NCBI GenBank assembly: GCA_902803155.1
Contig: CADCOU010000024.1
Span: 1 to 7,961, forward strand
Source of the DNA: an uncultured Lachnospiraceae bacterium
GTDB lineage: Bacteria > Bacillota > Clostridia > Lachnospirales > Lachnospiraceae
Length of the DNA stretch: 7,961 nucleotides
Reading direction: 5' to 3'
The notes beneath the pieces are model-generated. The model was not told the DNA's origin. It saw only the letters and a program-made list of their open reading frames with translations, and made no database searches. The position numbers were made by a program, and so were the translations under genes. Shown here piece after piece: positions 1 through 6,207 of the stretch. Position 1 is the stretch's first letter. Every line of letters starts with the position of its first letter.

Positions 1-779
1 ATCTCAAAACTGCCGGTAAGCGCGGTATAGGCTTCGTTGCGTCCCTCCGGTTCCACCAGCACCACGGCATCCACCAGGCAGCCCGGTATGATGGTATTCC
101 TCGGACGGGTCGGTGTGTCTACCAGCCGGTCCACCTGCACGATCACCTTGCCGTTATTGGCCTTGACTGCCTGACAGATCGACAGCGCGTCGCCGGACAT
201 GAACTGGTCGTCAAAGGAGATATTACCTTTCCTGTCAGCCGCGGTTCCCTTGATCAGGGCAACTGTCAGCGGCGGCAGCTTGTAGTACAGATACTCCTCT
301 CCGTCAACCTCCACATATTTCACGAAGGAATCATCGATTGACAGACGGTTGATGCCGGGACCTTCCTGACGCGGGTCCACGAAAATATCGAGCCCTACCT
401 TGGAGAGTGCACCGGGAAGCCCCCCTGCCTGCGCGCGTATAGCGTGTGATATGCACCCCAGCGGCAGATTATAGGCTTCGAACCGGTCTTCCAGAACAAT
501 CTTCCTGGTACTGGGCATGGCTCCGAAATGTCCGCAGATCAGCCGGTCCACCGCACCTTCGCGTATATACCCCTCCGCATTCCGGTTCTCGTCCCATATG
601 CCGAAACCGGCGCTGGACACCATCGTCAGGTGGTTCGGCGACTGCATCTTCTGATAACGCCGATAGATTGCTTCATGCAGTTCCACCGGGTTTTCGATCC
701 CAACGAAAGAGTTTACACAGATACAGTCGCCGTCTCTGATCAGGCGGATAGCCTCATCCGCGGTCATGATTTCATACAT
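1..779 (-). CDS. Acyl-CoA:carboxylate CoA-transferase, propionate CoA-transferase type (3' end cut by window edge)
   Basis: This is the N-terminal 259 residues of a class I CoA-transferase of the Pct/YdiF type, which moves CoA between acyl-CoA thioesters and short carboxylates such as acetate, propionate or 3-oxo acids in the cytoplasm. I translated it by hand. It opens MYEIMTADEAIRLIRDGD and carries VGIENPVELHEAI, a GHFGAMPS segment, the family stretch EAYNLPLGCISH, FVDPRQEGPGIN, VDGEEYLYYK and a GTAADRKGNIS block. Pct-type proteins are about 510-530 residues long, so roughly half is present, and the catalytic glutamate of the C-terminal half lies outside the window. The ATG at 777-779 is favoured by an AGGAG at 786-790, six bases upstream. 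The gene follows the tRNA terminator and so probably has its own promoter. The family is fairly certain, but the substrate cannot be told from this fragment; acetate, propionate, butyrate and acetoacetate are all possible. Confidence 0.87.
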   Translation of the reverse strand, partial: MYEIMTADEAIRLIRDGDCICVNSFVGIENPVELHEAIYRRYQKMQSPNHLTMVSSAGFGIWDENRNAEGYIREGAVDRLICGHFGAMPSTRKIVLEDRFEAYNLPLGCISHAIRAQAGGLPGALSKVGLDIFVDPRQEGPGINRLSIDDSFVKYVEVDGEEYLYYKLPPLTVALIKGTAADRKGNISFDDQFMSGDALSICQAVKANNGKVIVQVDRLVDTPTRPRNTIIPGCLVDAVVLVEPEGRNEAYTALTGSFE

Positions 780-814
780 GTCAGTCTCCTGCTATAAGGT
801 TAGTTGCAGCCTTA

Positions 815-842
815 TTAATACCTCTTTATCTCTCTTGACCAA
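815..842 (-). promoter_or_regulatory. Candidate sigma-A promoter for the CoA-transferase gene
   Basis: On the minus strand a TTGGTC (-35 position, 837-842) and a TATTAA (-10 position, 815-820) are separated by 16 bases. Matches to consensus are only moderate (3/6 and 4/6). The site lies just past the tRNA terminator and about 35 bases ahead of the CoA-transferase start, where a promoter is needed. A small inverted repeat, ATAAGG/CCTTAT (794-799 and 810-815), sits between it and the ribosome site. This is inferred from sequence only. Confidence 0.3.
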
Positions 843-880
843 AAAGAGCTGCCACACTCTTTCTCTGTGCGACAGCTCTT
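841..880 (-). terminator. Rho-independent terminator after tRNA-Val
   Basis: On the minus strand AAGAGCTG (873-880) pairs with CAGCTCTT (844-851), and the stem may extend inward through an imperfect GCACA/TGTG pairing. It is followed by a run of T from 845 down to 841. The hairpin begins seven bases past the end of the mature tRNA, as expected for a tRNA transcription unit. The plus strand lacks a T tract after the stem, so it terminates minus-strand transcription only. Confidence 0.85.
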
Positions 881-886
881 CCGATA

Positions 887-959
887 TGGAGACGGCAGGA
901 CTTGAACCTGTGACCTACTACACGTCAAGCAGTTGCTCTCCCAGCTGAGCTACGTCTCC
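887..959 (-). tRNA. tRNA-Val, anticodon GAC
   Basis: A 73-nt cloverleaf can be folded by eye on the minus strand. The acceptor stem GGAGACG/CGUCUCC is fully paired, the D arm GCUC/GAGC is normal, and the anticodon stem ACUGC/GUAGU encloses the loop UUGACGU, giving anticodon GAC (valine, GUC/GUU codons). The T loop UUCAAGU is normal. The outermost T-stem pair is an A-C mismatch (position 49 with 65), and there is a G-U pair in the anticodon stem. The 3' CCA is not encoded: the genomic bases after discriminator A are TAT, so CCA must be added enzymatically. It stands between hydE and a CoA-transferase gene with its own terminator. Confidence 0.95.
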
Positions 960-991
960 GTATTCGATTGGTACGTCTCGCGTACTTGGAT

Positions 992-1020
992 ACTATGCCA
1001 CAGGTCAGAAGAAAAAGCAA
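992..1020 (-). promoter_or_regulatory. Candidate promoter for tRNA-Val
   Basis: On the minus strand TTGCTT (1015-1020) and CATAGT (992-997) are spaced by 17 bases, placing the transcription start about 25 bases before the mature tRNA 5' end. The -10 box matches 4/6 of consensus and the -35 box has the TTG core. The position and optimal spacing make this the likely tRNA promoter, although read-through from hydE is also possible because no clear terminator separates them. Confidence 0.45.
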
Positions 1021-1049
1021 GTTTTTTTTCATCCTCTGAGCGCCCGGTA

Positions 1050-2093
1050 CTATCCTCTGAAGTCGCCCCGGCTGACCACGACCCGATACCCTGTACTTTC
1101 TATGCGCCGCTCCATACATCTCCTGCACTCGGCAGCTTCGTCCCCGGTACAGATCTTGCCGTCATACAGCATATACTTCTCCCGTACATCAGACGGGGAC
1201 AGGTTCGGCATGACCACGTTGGCGCCGGCCAGGATGCCCAGCTCTCGTCCCCGCGGATGGATGGTGCCCAGCGCCGTCGTTGCCGGGAGCAGTACACGGG
1301 GCAGCATGAGACGGACGATGGCAAGCAGATGAAGCGTATCCTCCAGCGTTCCCCTCTTCTCATCTTTAAACGGTGTATCCTGATGCGGGATGAATGGACC
1401 GATCCCGACCATCTGCGGGCCGAACTCCTTCATGAACAGCAGGTCTTCAACGATATGCTCCGTCGTCTGGAAAGGCGAACCCACCATGATGCCGCAGCCG
1501 ACCTGATACCCGATCTCTTTCAGATCGTACAGGCATCTTACCCGGTTATCCCGGGACATTTCCTCCGGATGGAGACGGCTGTAATGCTCTGCGTTAATCG
1601 TCTCATGACGCAGCAGATACCGGTCCGCTCCTGCGTCGAAATATCTCTGATAGCTCTCCCTGCTTTTCTCACCGATGGAAAGAGTCACTGCAGAGTCCGG
1701 ATGCTTTTCCTTTATCCGCGACACGATTCTGCAGATCTTTTCATCCGTGTACCAGGGATCTTCGCCGCTCTGCAGAACGATCGTGCGGAAACCCAGCTCA
1801 TATCCCCGGTCCGCACATTCCAGGATCTCCTCCTCACTCAGGCGGTATCTCTGGCAGGCCGCATTGCCCCTCCGGAGTCCGCAGTAGAGACAGTTGTTCC
1901 TGCAATAGCTGCTGAACTCGATCAGTCCGCGCAGGTATACGTCCCTGCCATAGACCTCCCGGCGGACCTCACAGGCAGCGTCACAGAGCGCCTGCTCTTC
2001 CCCGTCGGAGAGTGTCGTCAGCAGGGCGCCAAGGTCCTCCGCGCCAAGCATATGCACTTTTTTCAGTTTCCCGATTCTCTCTGTGTTGGTCAC
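1050..2093 (-). CDS. hydE: [FeFe]-hydrogenase H-cluster maturase HydE, radical SAM
   Basis: HydE is a cytoplasmic radical S-adenosylmethionine enzyme that works with HydG and HydF to build the diiron subcluster of the [FeFe]-hydrogenase H-cluster. The 347-residue protein has the usual family length. The radical-SAM motif CX3CX2C is at C64, C68 and C71 (CRNNCLYC). The motif EDPWYT at 111-116 and GIGPFIPHQDTPF at 231-242 are typical of HydE and the related BioB/PylB group. Near the C-terminus C315, C323 and C326 form a CX7CX2C set matching the optional second Fe-S site seen in some HydE proteins. The start is a GTG (2091-2093) with a weak AGGCGGG ahead; an internal ATG at M15 is a less likely alternative. 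It is the last gene of the operon, 78 bases after hydF. That spacer has two inverted repeats, so hydE may also be separately controlled. Confidence 0.97.
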   Translation of the reverse strand: MTNTERIGKLKKVHMLGAEDLGALLTTLSDGEEQALCDAACEVRREVYGRDVYLRGLIEFSSYCRNNCLYCGLRRGNAACQRYRLSEEEILECADRGYELGFRTIVLQSGEDPWYTDEKICRIVSRIKEKHPDSAVTLSIGEKSRESYQRYFDAGADRYLLRHETINAEHYSRLHPEEMSRDNRVRCLYDLKEIGYQVGCGIMVGSPFQTTEHIVEDLLFMKEFGPQMVGIGPFIPHQDTPFKDEKRGTLEDTLHLLAIVRLMLPRVLLPATTALGTIHPRGRELGILAGANVVMPNLSPSDVREKYMLYDGKICTGDEAAECRRCMERRIESTGYRVVVSRGDFRG

Positions 2094-2109
2094 TTATACA
2101 TACCCGCCT

Positions 2110-2158
2110 GTTATTCAGGAATAACTCCGCGTTCTGCCCTGACGCACAAGTACGTCAG
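2110..2158 (-). promoter_or_regulatory. Paired inverted repeats in the hydF-hydE spacer
   Basis: Two dyads occupy the 78-base gap. At 2110-2125 GTTATTC and GAATAAC form perfect 7-base arms around two central bases, a size that fits a dimeric repressor operator. At 2139-2158 CTGACG and CGTCAG form 6-base arms around an 8-base loop, which fits an RNA hairpin. Neither is followed by a T tract, so they are not a standard terminator. The hydE ribosome site starts immediately after the first dyad. An operator, an mRNA processing site or a stabilising hairpin are all possible. Confidence 0.4.
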
Positions 2159-2171
2159 CTTCAGCTCCTCC

Positions 2172-3419
2172 TCAAACCAGATCTTCTGCCGGCAGCGGAC
2201 GGAGAGCCCTGTCCAGGATCCCGTTTACTTCCGCGATCGTCATGCCATAGTTGGTGATAGGAACCCCCTGTTCTGCAGCGCGCTTATTTCTCGCAGCGAC
2301 CTCTTTCTCATTCAGCATGCAGGCGCCGCAATGAACAATCACTGCATACTGCTGCAGATCCTCCGGAAATGAAAGCCCCGAGGAAGTCTCGAAAATCAGA
2401 TCTTTCCCGCTGTATTCCCGGATCCACGCCGGGAGTTTTACGGTTCCGATATCTCCGCACTGCCTGTGATGGGTACAGCCTTCAGAGATCAGTACCCTGT
2501 CTCCGTCTTTCAGTTCTTTCAGCGCACGGATCCCTTTCAGCTGAACCTTCAGGGCACCCTTATATCTTGCCATCAGGATGGAAAATGAAGTAAGCGGGAT
2601 ATCATCCGGAACGATCCGGTCAACCGCCCTGAAAGCCTGGCTGTCCGTAATGACCAGCACCGGCTTCTCATCCAGCTTCTCAAGTGTTTCGGCAAGTTCC
2701 GATTCCCGTACACACATGGCCCTTGCCCCGTGATCCAGTGCATCCCGGATCACCTGCACCTGGGGAAGGATCAGCCTCCCTTTCGGGGCGGCGAAGTCGA
2801 TCGGGATCACCAGGATCACCAGATCCATGGGACGGATCAGGTCCGAGATGAGAGCACGTTCTCTCTTTGCTTCGGCGAGCTTACCGATCCGGGCGATCGT
2901 ATTCTTGAGTTCATCCACATTTTCACCGGTCAGTGCACTGACAGAGATCTGCTCTGCAATGCCGCCCTCATCCGGTGCACTCCCCGCATCTTTCTCTGTT
3001 GTGTTTTCCTGCAGAGACGGCTTCACCAGATCGCATTTGTTCCAGGCAAGGATACACGGCGTATCCTGTTCACTGAACAGACGCATGAGTTCCCTGTCAC
3101 TGTCTGTCAGGCCATACGCCATATCCGCAACCAGGACGGCCACGTCAGTCCTCCGGAGGATCTCTCTGGTTTTCTGTACACGAAGTTCACCGAGAGCTCC
3201 CTCATCGTCAAAACCCGGCGTGTCTATGATCACGACCGGGCCGAGCGGCAGAAGTTCCATAGACTTCACGACCGGGTCTGTCGTGGTTCCTCTGACTTCA
3301 GAAACGATCGACATCTGCTGATTCGTGACTGCGTTCACCAGGCTGGATTTACCGGCATTTCTCCGGCCAAAAAATGCGATATGCATGCGCTCTCCGCGCG
3401 GGGTATCGTTCATGCTCAT
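2172..3419 (-). CDS. hydF: [FeFe]-hydrogenase maturation GTPase HydF
   Basis: HydF is the scaffold on which the diiron subcluster is assembled before transfer to apo-hydrogenase. It joins an Era/TrmE-like GTPase domain, a dimerisation domain and a Fe-S cluster domain. The 415 residues match the family length. The P-loop is G18-S26 (GRRNAGKSS), the switch I Thr lies in RGTTTDP (43-49), G3 is DTPG at 66-69, G4 is NKCD at 127-130, and SAL at 161-163 serves as G5. The C-terminal cluster motif is intact: C315 and H317 (CTH), then HCGAC with C364 and C367. A hydrophilic insert sits at about 134-156, between G4 and G5. The ATG at 3417-3419 is chosen because AGGAG lies six bases upstream; a second ATG two codons later is possible. 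It follows the second nitrogenase-like gene by 96 bases, and hydE comes next. Confidence 0.98.
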   Translation of the reverse strand: MSMNDTPRGERMHIAFFGRRNAGKSSLVNAVTNQQMSIVSEVRGTTTDPVVKSMELLPLGPVVIIDTPGFDDEGALGELRVQKTREILRRTDVAVLVADMAYGLTDSDRELMRLFSEQDTPCILAWNKCDLVKPSLQENTTEKDAGSAPDEGGIAEQISVSALTGENVDELKNTIARIGKLAEAKRERALISDLIRPMDLVILVIPIDFAAPKGRLILPQVQVIRDALDHGARAMCVRESELAETLEKLDEKPVLVITDSQAFRAVDRIVPDDIPLTSFSILMARYKGALKVQLKGIRALKELKDGDRVLISEGCTHHRQCGDIGTVKLPAWIREYSGKDLIFETSSGLSFPEDLQQYAVIVHCGACMLNEKEVAARNKRAAEQGVPITNYGMTIAEVNGILDRALRPLPAEDLV

Positions 3420-3517
3420 TTCCTTCTCCTGACTTTGGCACGGACACTTGTTTTCACACGGTTCTGCCCAATCCCTTCAACATCCGGATGGCACTTCACT
3501 ATCCATGACAGCCTGTC
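3416..3517 (-). other. Possible displaced 3' end of the second nitrogenase-like gene
   Basis: The gap between the second nitrogenase-like gene and hydF has no recognisable independent gene. One frame stays open through it for about 34 codons. Read directly after ALIR of the upstream protein, it would continue DRLSWIVKCHPDVEGIG and end in a basic tail KVRRRK. Its TGA (3416-3418) overlaps the hydF ATG as ATGA, the same junction style as between the two nitrogenase-like genes. Dropping one base of the AA pair at 3518-3519 would join it to the upstream gene. It may be a real mutation, a sequencing error or coincidence. Confidence 0.4.
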
Positions 3518-4802
3518 AACGAATCAGTGCCGGGATCCGGTTCAGATACAGCCTTCCCGAATAAGCAAAATGAGGCAGTTCATGGAATACCGCATCCTTT
3601 CTGCAGGCATGTTCCAACATCGGGTCTGCCGTTACATCACTGTATCCGGCAAGGATCTTCCGGATCTCCTCTTCTCCCTGCGGGCAGTGATCTGTGGCTG
3701 TAATCAGGCCTTCCTGTGTCTCTGTCAGGCAAATAATATCATACTCTGCCTGTTCTCTGATTGCCCTGTCCGCAGCGACTGATCCCATGGTGACAGGTTC
3801 TCCGCAGACTGCTCTTCTCTCAGTGTCTTCCGTTCGGATACCATTGCCTTCCCAGGTTTCCCCGGTATCCTGTCCGGTGGGCGTCTCATCAGAGGAATAC
3901 GTTCTCTTTATGGCAGATACCTGCCCGCTCCCATGGAAATGTCCCAAAACTTCAAGATAAGGTATCCTGTCCTGTCCGGATTCCGCTGCTTCGGCAAGCG
4001 CCTGCAGCAAAGCTTCCCGGAATGCTCCCGCAGGCACGCCGGCTGCATATGGGATACCGAATCTCTCCTTCATATACTTTGCAGCATAGATACCGGTTGA
4101 GGATACGACAAGGTTGACGTCTGCAGAAGCGGCCTGCCGCAGTGTCTCCAGATCATCGCCGATCCCCCATACCGAGACCACGTCAAATCCGTTTGCAGCA
4201 AGAAGATCCCTCAGTGTCTGCACCTGCTGCCGGACCGTGAAGTCAAGAGGAGTAACCCCCAGCACGTTCACCCGGATCCTGCCCATCTTCACCGTATCCG
4301 TATAACACTCCGAAGTCTCCCCTGACGATATGTTCTGCCCCTCAAACAGCATCTTCGCCATTTCCAGGAATGCATGTCCGGCACCATAGGTGTAATCATG
4401 CATGGCGTTTGTTTCCACATGAAACGCCGGTATCCCGGTCTCCTGCTGCACGGTGCTGCAGATCGATCGGAAATCGGTTCCGATCAGCCAGGGCACGGGT
4501 GAATTCGCGATGGCAATAAACTTCGGACGGAAAACCGATGCCGCTTCGATGATGTCGTCAATCAGCTTTCGGTCATTTCCGGTGATCGCATCAATATCCT
4601 TCAGGCCAGACAGAAAGATCAGGCTCTCCCTGTCCATCCAGCGGATTTCATCGTGGGTATTGTATGTGGAGTTGCAGCCGGAAGGATCGTGCATGATGAC
4701 CATTCCGCCCAGTTCATACAGGGCGGAACATACTCCGGATACATCGCCGGTGTATACCGGCAGCGACCAGAATGTCTGCCGCTTCCAGTTCTCTCTCTTC
4801 AT
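3516..4802 (-). CDS. Nitrogenase component 1-like protein, second subunit (NifD/NifE-like)
   Basis: This 428-residue protein belongs to the nitrogenase component 1 superfamily (NifD, NifK, NifE, NifN, BchN/B, CfbD). It opens with VYTGDVSGVCSALYELGG and HDPSGCNSTYNTH, placing C25 and C43 where the first two P-cluster cysteines occur. The third site reads IANSPVPWLIGTD (99-110), so its cysteine is replaced. IPAFHVETNAMHDYTYGAG (124-142) is NifE-like. A second Rossmann-type domain starts near RIRVNVLGVTPLDF (175-188), and GEPVTMGS (334-341) begins the third. A polar linker fills about 294-330. The ATG at 4800-4802 is chosen because it overlaps the upstream TGA as ATGA and has GGAGG nine bases ahead; a start 13 codons earlier lies inside the upstream gene. 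The end looks truncated by a frameshift. No NifH partner is in the window. The superfamily is clear, the function is not known. Confidence 0.88.
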   Translation of the reverse strand: MKRENWKRQTFWSLPVYTGDVSGVCSALYELGGMVIMHDPSGCNSTYNTHDEIRWMDRESLIFLSGLKDIDAITGNDRKLIDDIIEAASVFRPKFIAIANSPVPWLIGTDFRSICSTVQQETGIPAFHVETNAMHDYTYGAGHAFLEMAKMLFEGQNISSGETSECYTDTVKMGRIRVNVLGVTPLDFTVRQQVQTLRDLLAANGFDVVSVWGIGDDLETLRQAASADVNLVVSSTGIYAAKYMKERFGIPYAAGVPAGAFREALLQALAEAAESGQDRIPYLEVLGHFHGSGQVSAIKRTYSSDETPTGQDTGETWEGNGIRTEDTERRAVCGEPVTMGSVAADRAIREQAEYDIICLTETQEGLITATDHCPQGEEEIRKILAGYSDVTADPMLEHACRKDAVFHELPHFAYSGRLYLNRIPALIR

Positions 4803-6202
4803 ACGCCGCTTCCTCCCGGAACGTCGCACAGACTCGGCCACCCCATTCCTTTACGCGGAATGATGTCCCGCATGTTCTTCTCATGATCCAGCGCGTCCTC
4901 GCAGAGATGACAGAGCTGACGGATCCCCTCGTATCCCCACAGTCCGCCGCTCTCGATCATGTTTACGAAATGACCGGTCTGCTCAAACCACGCTGCCTTC
5001 TGCCCCAACGCAAGGATTGTATTATCCATGCTTTCCTCAGGGAATGCCATCCGTATCATCTGCGGCCGCATGGTTGCAGTAAGCTCAACCCCGGGAGCGT
5101 GTTCCTTAAGCCATTCCAGCGCCGGTTTTTCTTCTTCCAGGACAGAGTCCAGATATACCCGCTTCACGCAGATCCCGTGTGTAAGGAACAGCTTCGCGAT
5201 CCCGAGCGGTCTCTGATGGCAGGTATAATCGATTGCAACGGAAATGTCCCCGAGCTTTTCCTTCAGGTGCGCGAGCGCTTTATCGCATAGAAGTTCCTGT
5301 TCCGACAGCCATTGCTCCCGGCTTTCGGCCTGCACATCCGGTCTTTCTGCTGTTCCGCTATGTTCCGCTTCTGCTTCCTGCACTTTTGCTTTGCCGTTTC
5401 CCCTCAGCGCCTCGTCCAGGTGCCTGTACTCTTCCCGGATCTCTTCGTAATCCACTGCCGGCGGCAGATACAGATACCCGCATCCCATCCGCTGTGACAG
5501 CTTCGCGATCCCGTCCTGCGCATTCATGTAGGTGCAGATATTCAGCCGTGCCTCGCCCAGGCGCTGGTATTCTTCATAGGTCCTGCAGTCCTGAAGCTGC
5601 CTTACGTCAGACCCGGTGCCGCGCAGATATGCGATCAGTTCACTGTCCGAAGCATAGGCCACATCACAGCCCAGTACATTCACTCTTCCGGACACCTTCT
5701 CCCGGACTCTGATGGGTTCATATTCAAAACCACGCAGTTTCATATCCGGAGAAGGTCCGGTTTTCTGGCGCACGCAGTCCATATAGCAGCGCACAAAGCA
5801 GATGTCCGGATACCGCTCCCTCAGTTTCTTCAGAATGTATTCTTCGTCACTCGACACGAAGATATGCAGGCACACCAGGAACAGAAACACCACAGGAGGA
5901 TGTTTCTCCAGATGATCGATGACATTGGCTGCCCCTTCGATGGTGATGGTCTCGAGATTGTCAACCATCACATCCGTTTCACTGAGCGTCACACAGGAAA
6001 ACCGGTCCTGACAGCCCATCTCGGCAGCGGTCATGATGACGCCGCGCATGCAGTTGTCCGAACACACATAGATGCTGTGCGCTTCCGGAACCAGCATGCT
6101 GATATGAACGATATTCCATGTCCCGTGAGCCGGAGCATTGTACTCCAGCCTCTGGGGGAACGGAAGCGGAAACTGCGCTTCTCCTGTGCTTACTCTGTAC
6201 AT
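4799..6202 (-). CDS. Nitrogenase component 1-like protein, first subunit (NifD/NifK-like)
   Basis: This 467-residue protein is a divergent nitrogenase component 1 subunit, probably forming a heteromer with the product of the next gene. MLVPEAHSIYVCSDNCMRGV (36-55) stands where canonical subunits have the second P-cluster cysteine, giving C47 and C51; VCLHIFVSSDEEYI (110-123) carries C111 at the third position; the first position has no cysteine. A second domain begins at RVNVLGCDVAYASD (173-186). ARLNICTYMN (218-227) resembles the NifD segment holding cofactor ligand Cys275, with C223 two residues off by eye. The C-terminus SGGLWGYEGIRQL (418-430) matches the NifD SGPYHGYDGF region, but NifD His442 aligns with V413. 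A charged linker spans about 267-306. The ATG at 6200-6202 lies five bases after the regulator gene with a weak TAAGG site. An open frame 47 codons longer lies inside that gene and is unlikely. Cofactor and reaction are unknown. Confidence 0.87.
   Translation of the reverse strand: MYRVSTGEAQFPLPFPQRLEYNAPAHGTWNIVHISMLVPEAHSIYVCSDNCMRGVIMTAAEMGCQDRFSCVTLSETDVMVDNLETITIEGAANVIDHLEKHPPVVFLFLVCLHIFVSSDEEYILKKLRERYPDICFVRCYMDCVRQKTGPSPDMKLRGFEYEPIRVREKVSGRVNVLGCDVAYASDSELIAYLRGTGSDVRQLQDCRTYEEYQRLGEARLNICTYMNAQDGIAKLSQRMGCGYLYLPPAVDYEEIREEYRHLDEALRGNGKAKVQEAEAEHSGTAERPDVQAESREQWLSEQELLCDKALAHLKEKLGDISVAIDYTCHQRPLGIAKLFLTHGICVKRVYLDSVLEEEKPALEWLKEHAPGVELTATMRPQMIRMAFPEESMDNTILALGQKAAWFEQTGHFVNMIESGGLWGYEGIRQLCHLCEDALDHEKNMRDIIPRKGMGWPSLCDVPGGSGV
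4811..4817 (-). promoter_or_regulatory. Ribosome binding site that decides the start of the second nitrogenase-like gene
   Basis: Minus-strand GGGAGGA within the last codons of the upstream gene, nine bases (from GGAGG) before the ATG at 4800-4802. Together with the ATGA overlap it favours this start over the in-frame ATG 13 codons upstream and suggests coupled translation of the two subunits. Confidence 0.7.
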
Positions 6203-6207
6203 AAACC

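Noticed and set aside
2094..2171. Small peptide gene after hydF, suggested by a strong GGAGGAG at 2165-2171, or a frameshifted HydF tail
   Set aside because: The nearest start is a TTG about 15 bases away leading to only 12 codons. HydF already ends at a natural family position after ILDRALRPLP, so the open neighbouring frame EEELKL is probably chance.
933..2372. A 479-codon open frame on the plus strand opposite hydE and the end of hydF
   Set aside because: It has no recognisable domain or ribosome site, covers the tRNA end, and lies antisense to two unmistakable maturase genes. Long antisense frames are common opposite genes with this codon bias.
2730..3782. A 350-codon plus-strand open frame opposite hydF
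   Set aside because: Its protein is rich in His, Arg and Cys without any family motif, and it is antisense to the complete GTPase and Fe-S motifs of HydF.
3516..6202. Classical nitrogen-fixing MoFe protein genes nifD and nifK
   Set aside because: Both proteins lack part of the P-cluster cysteines, the NifD cofactor His is not conserved, and no nifH, nifE, nifN or nifB is nearby, so nitrogen fixation should not be claimed.
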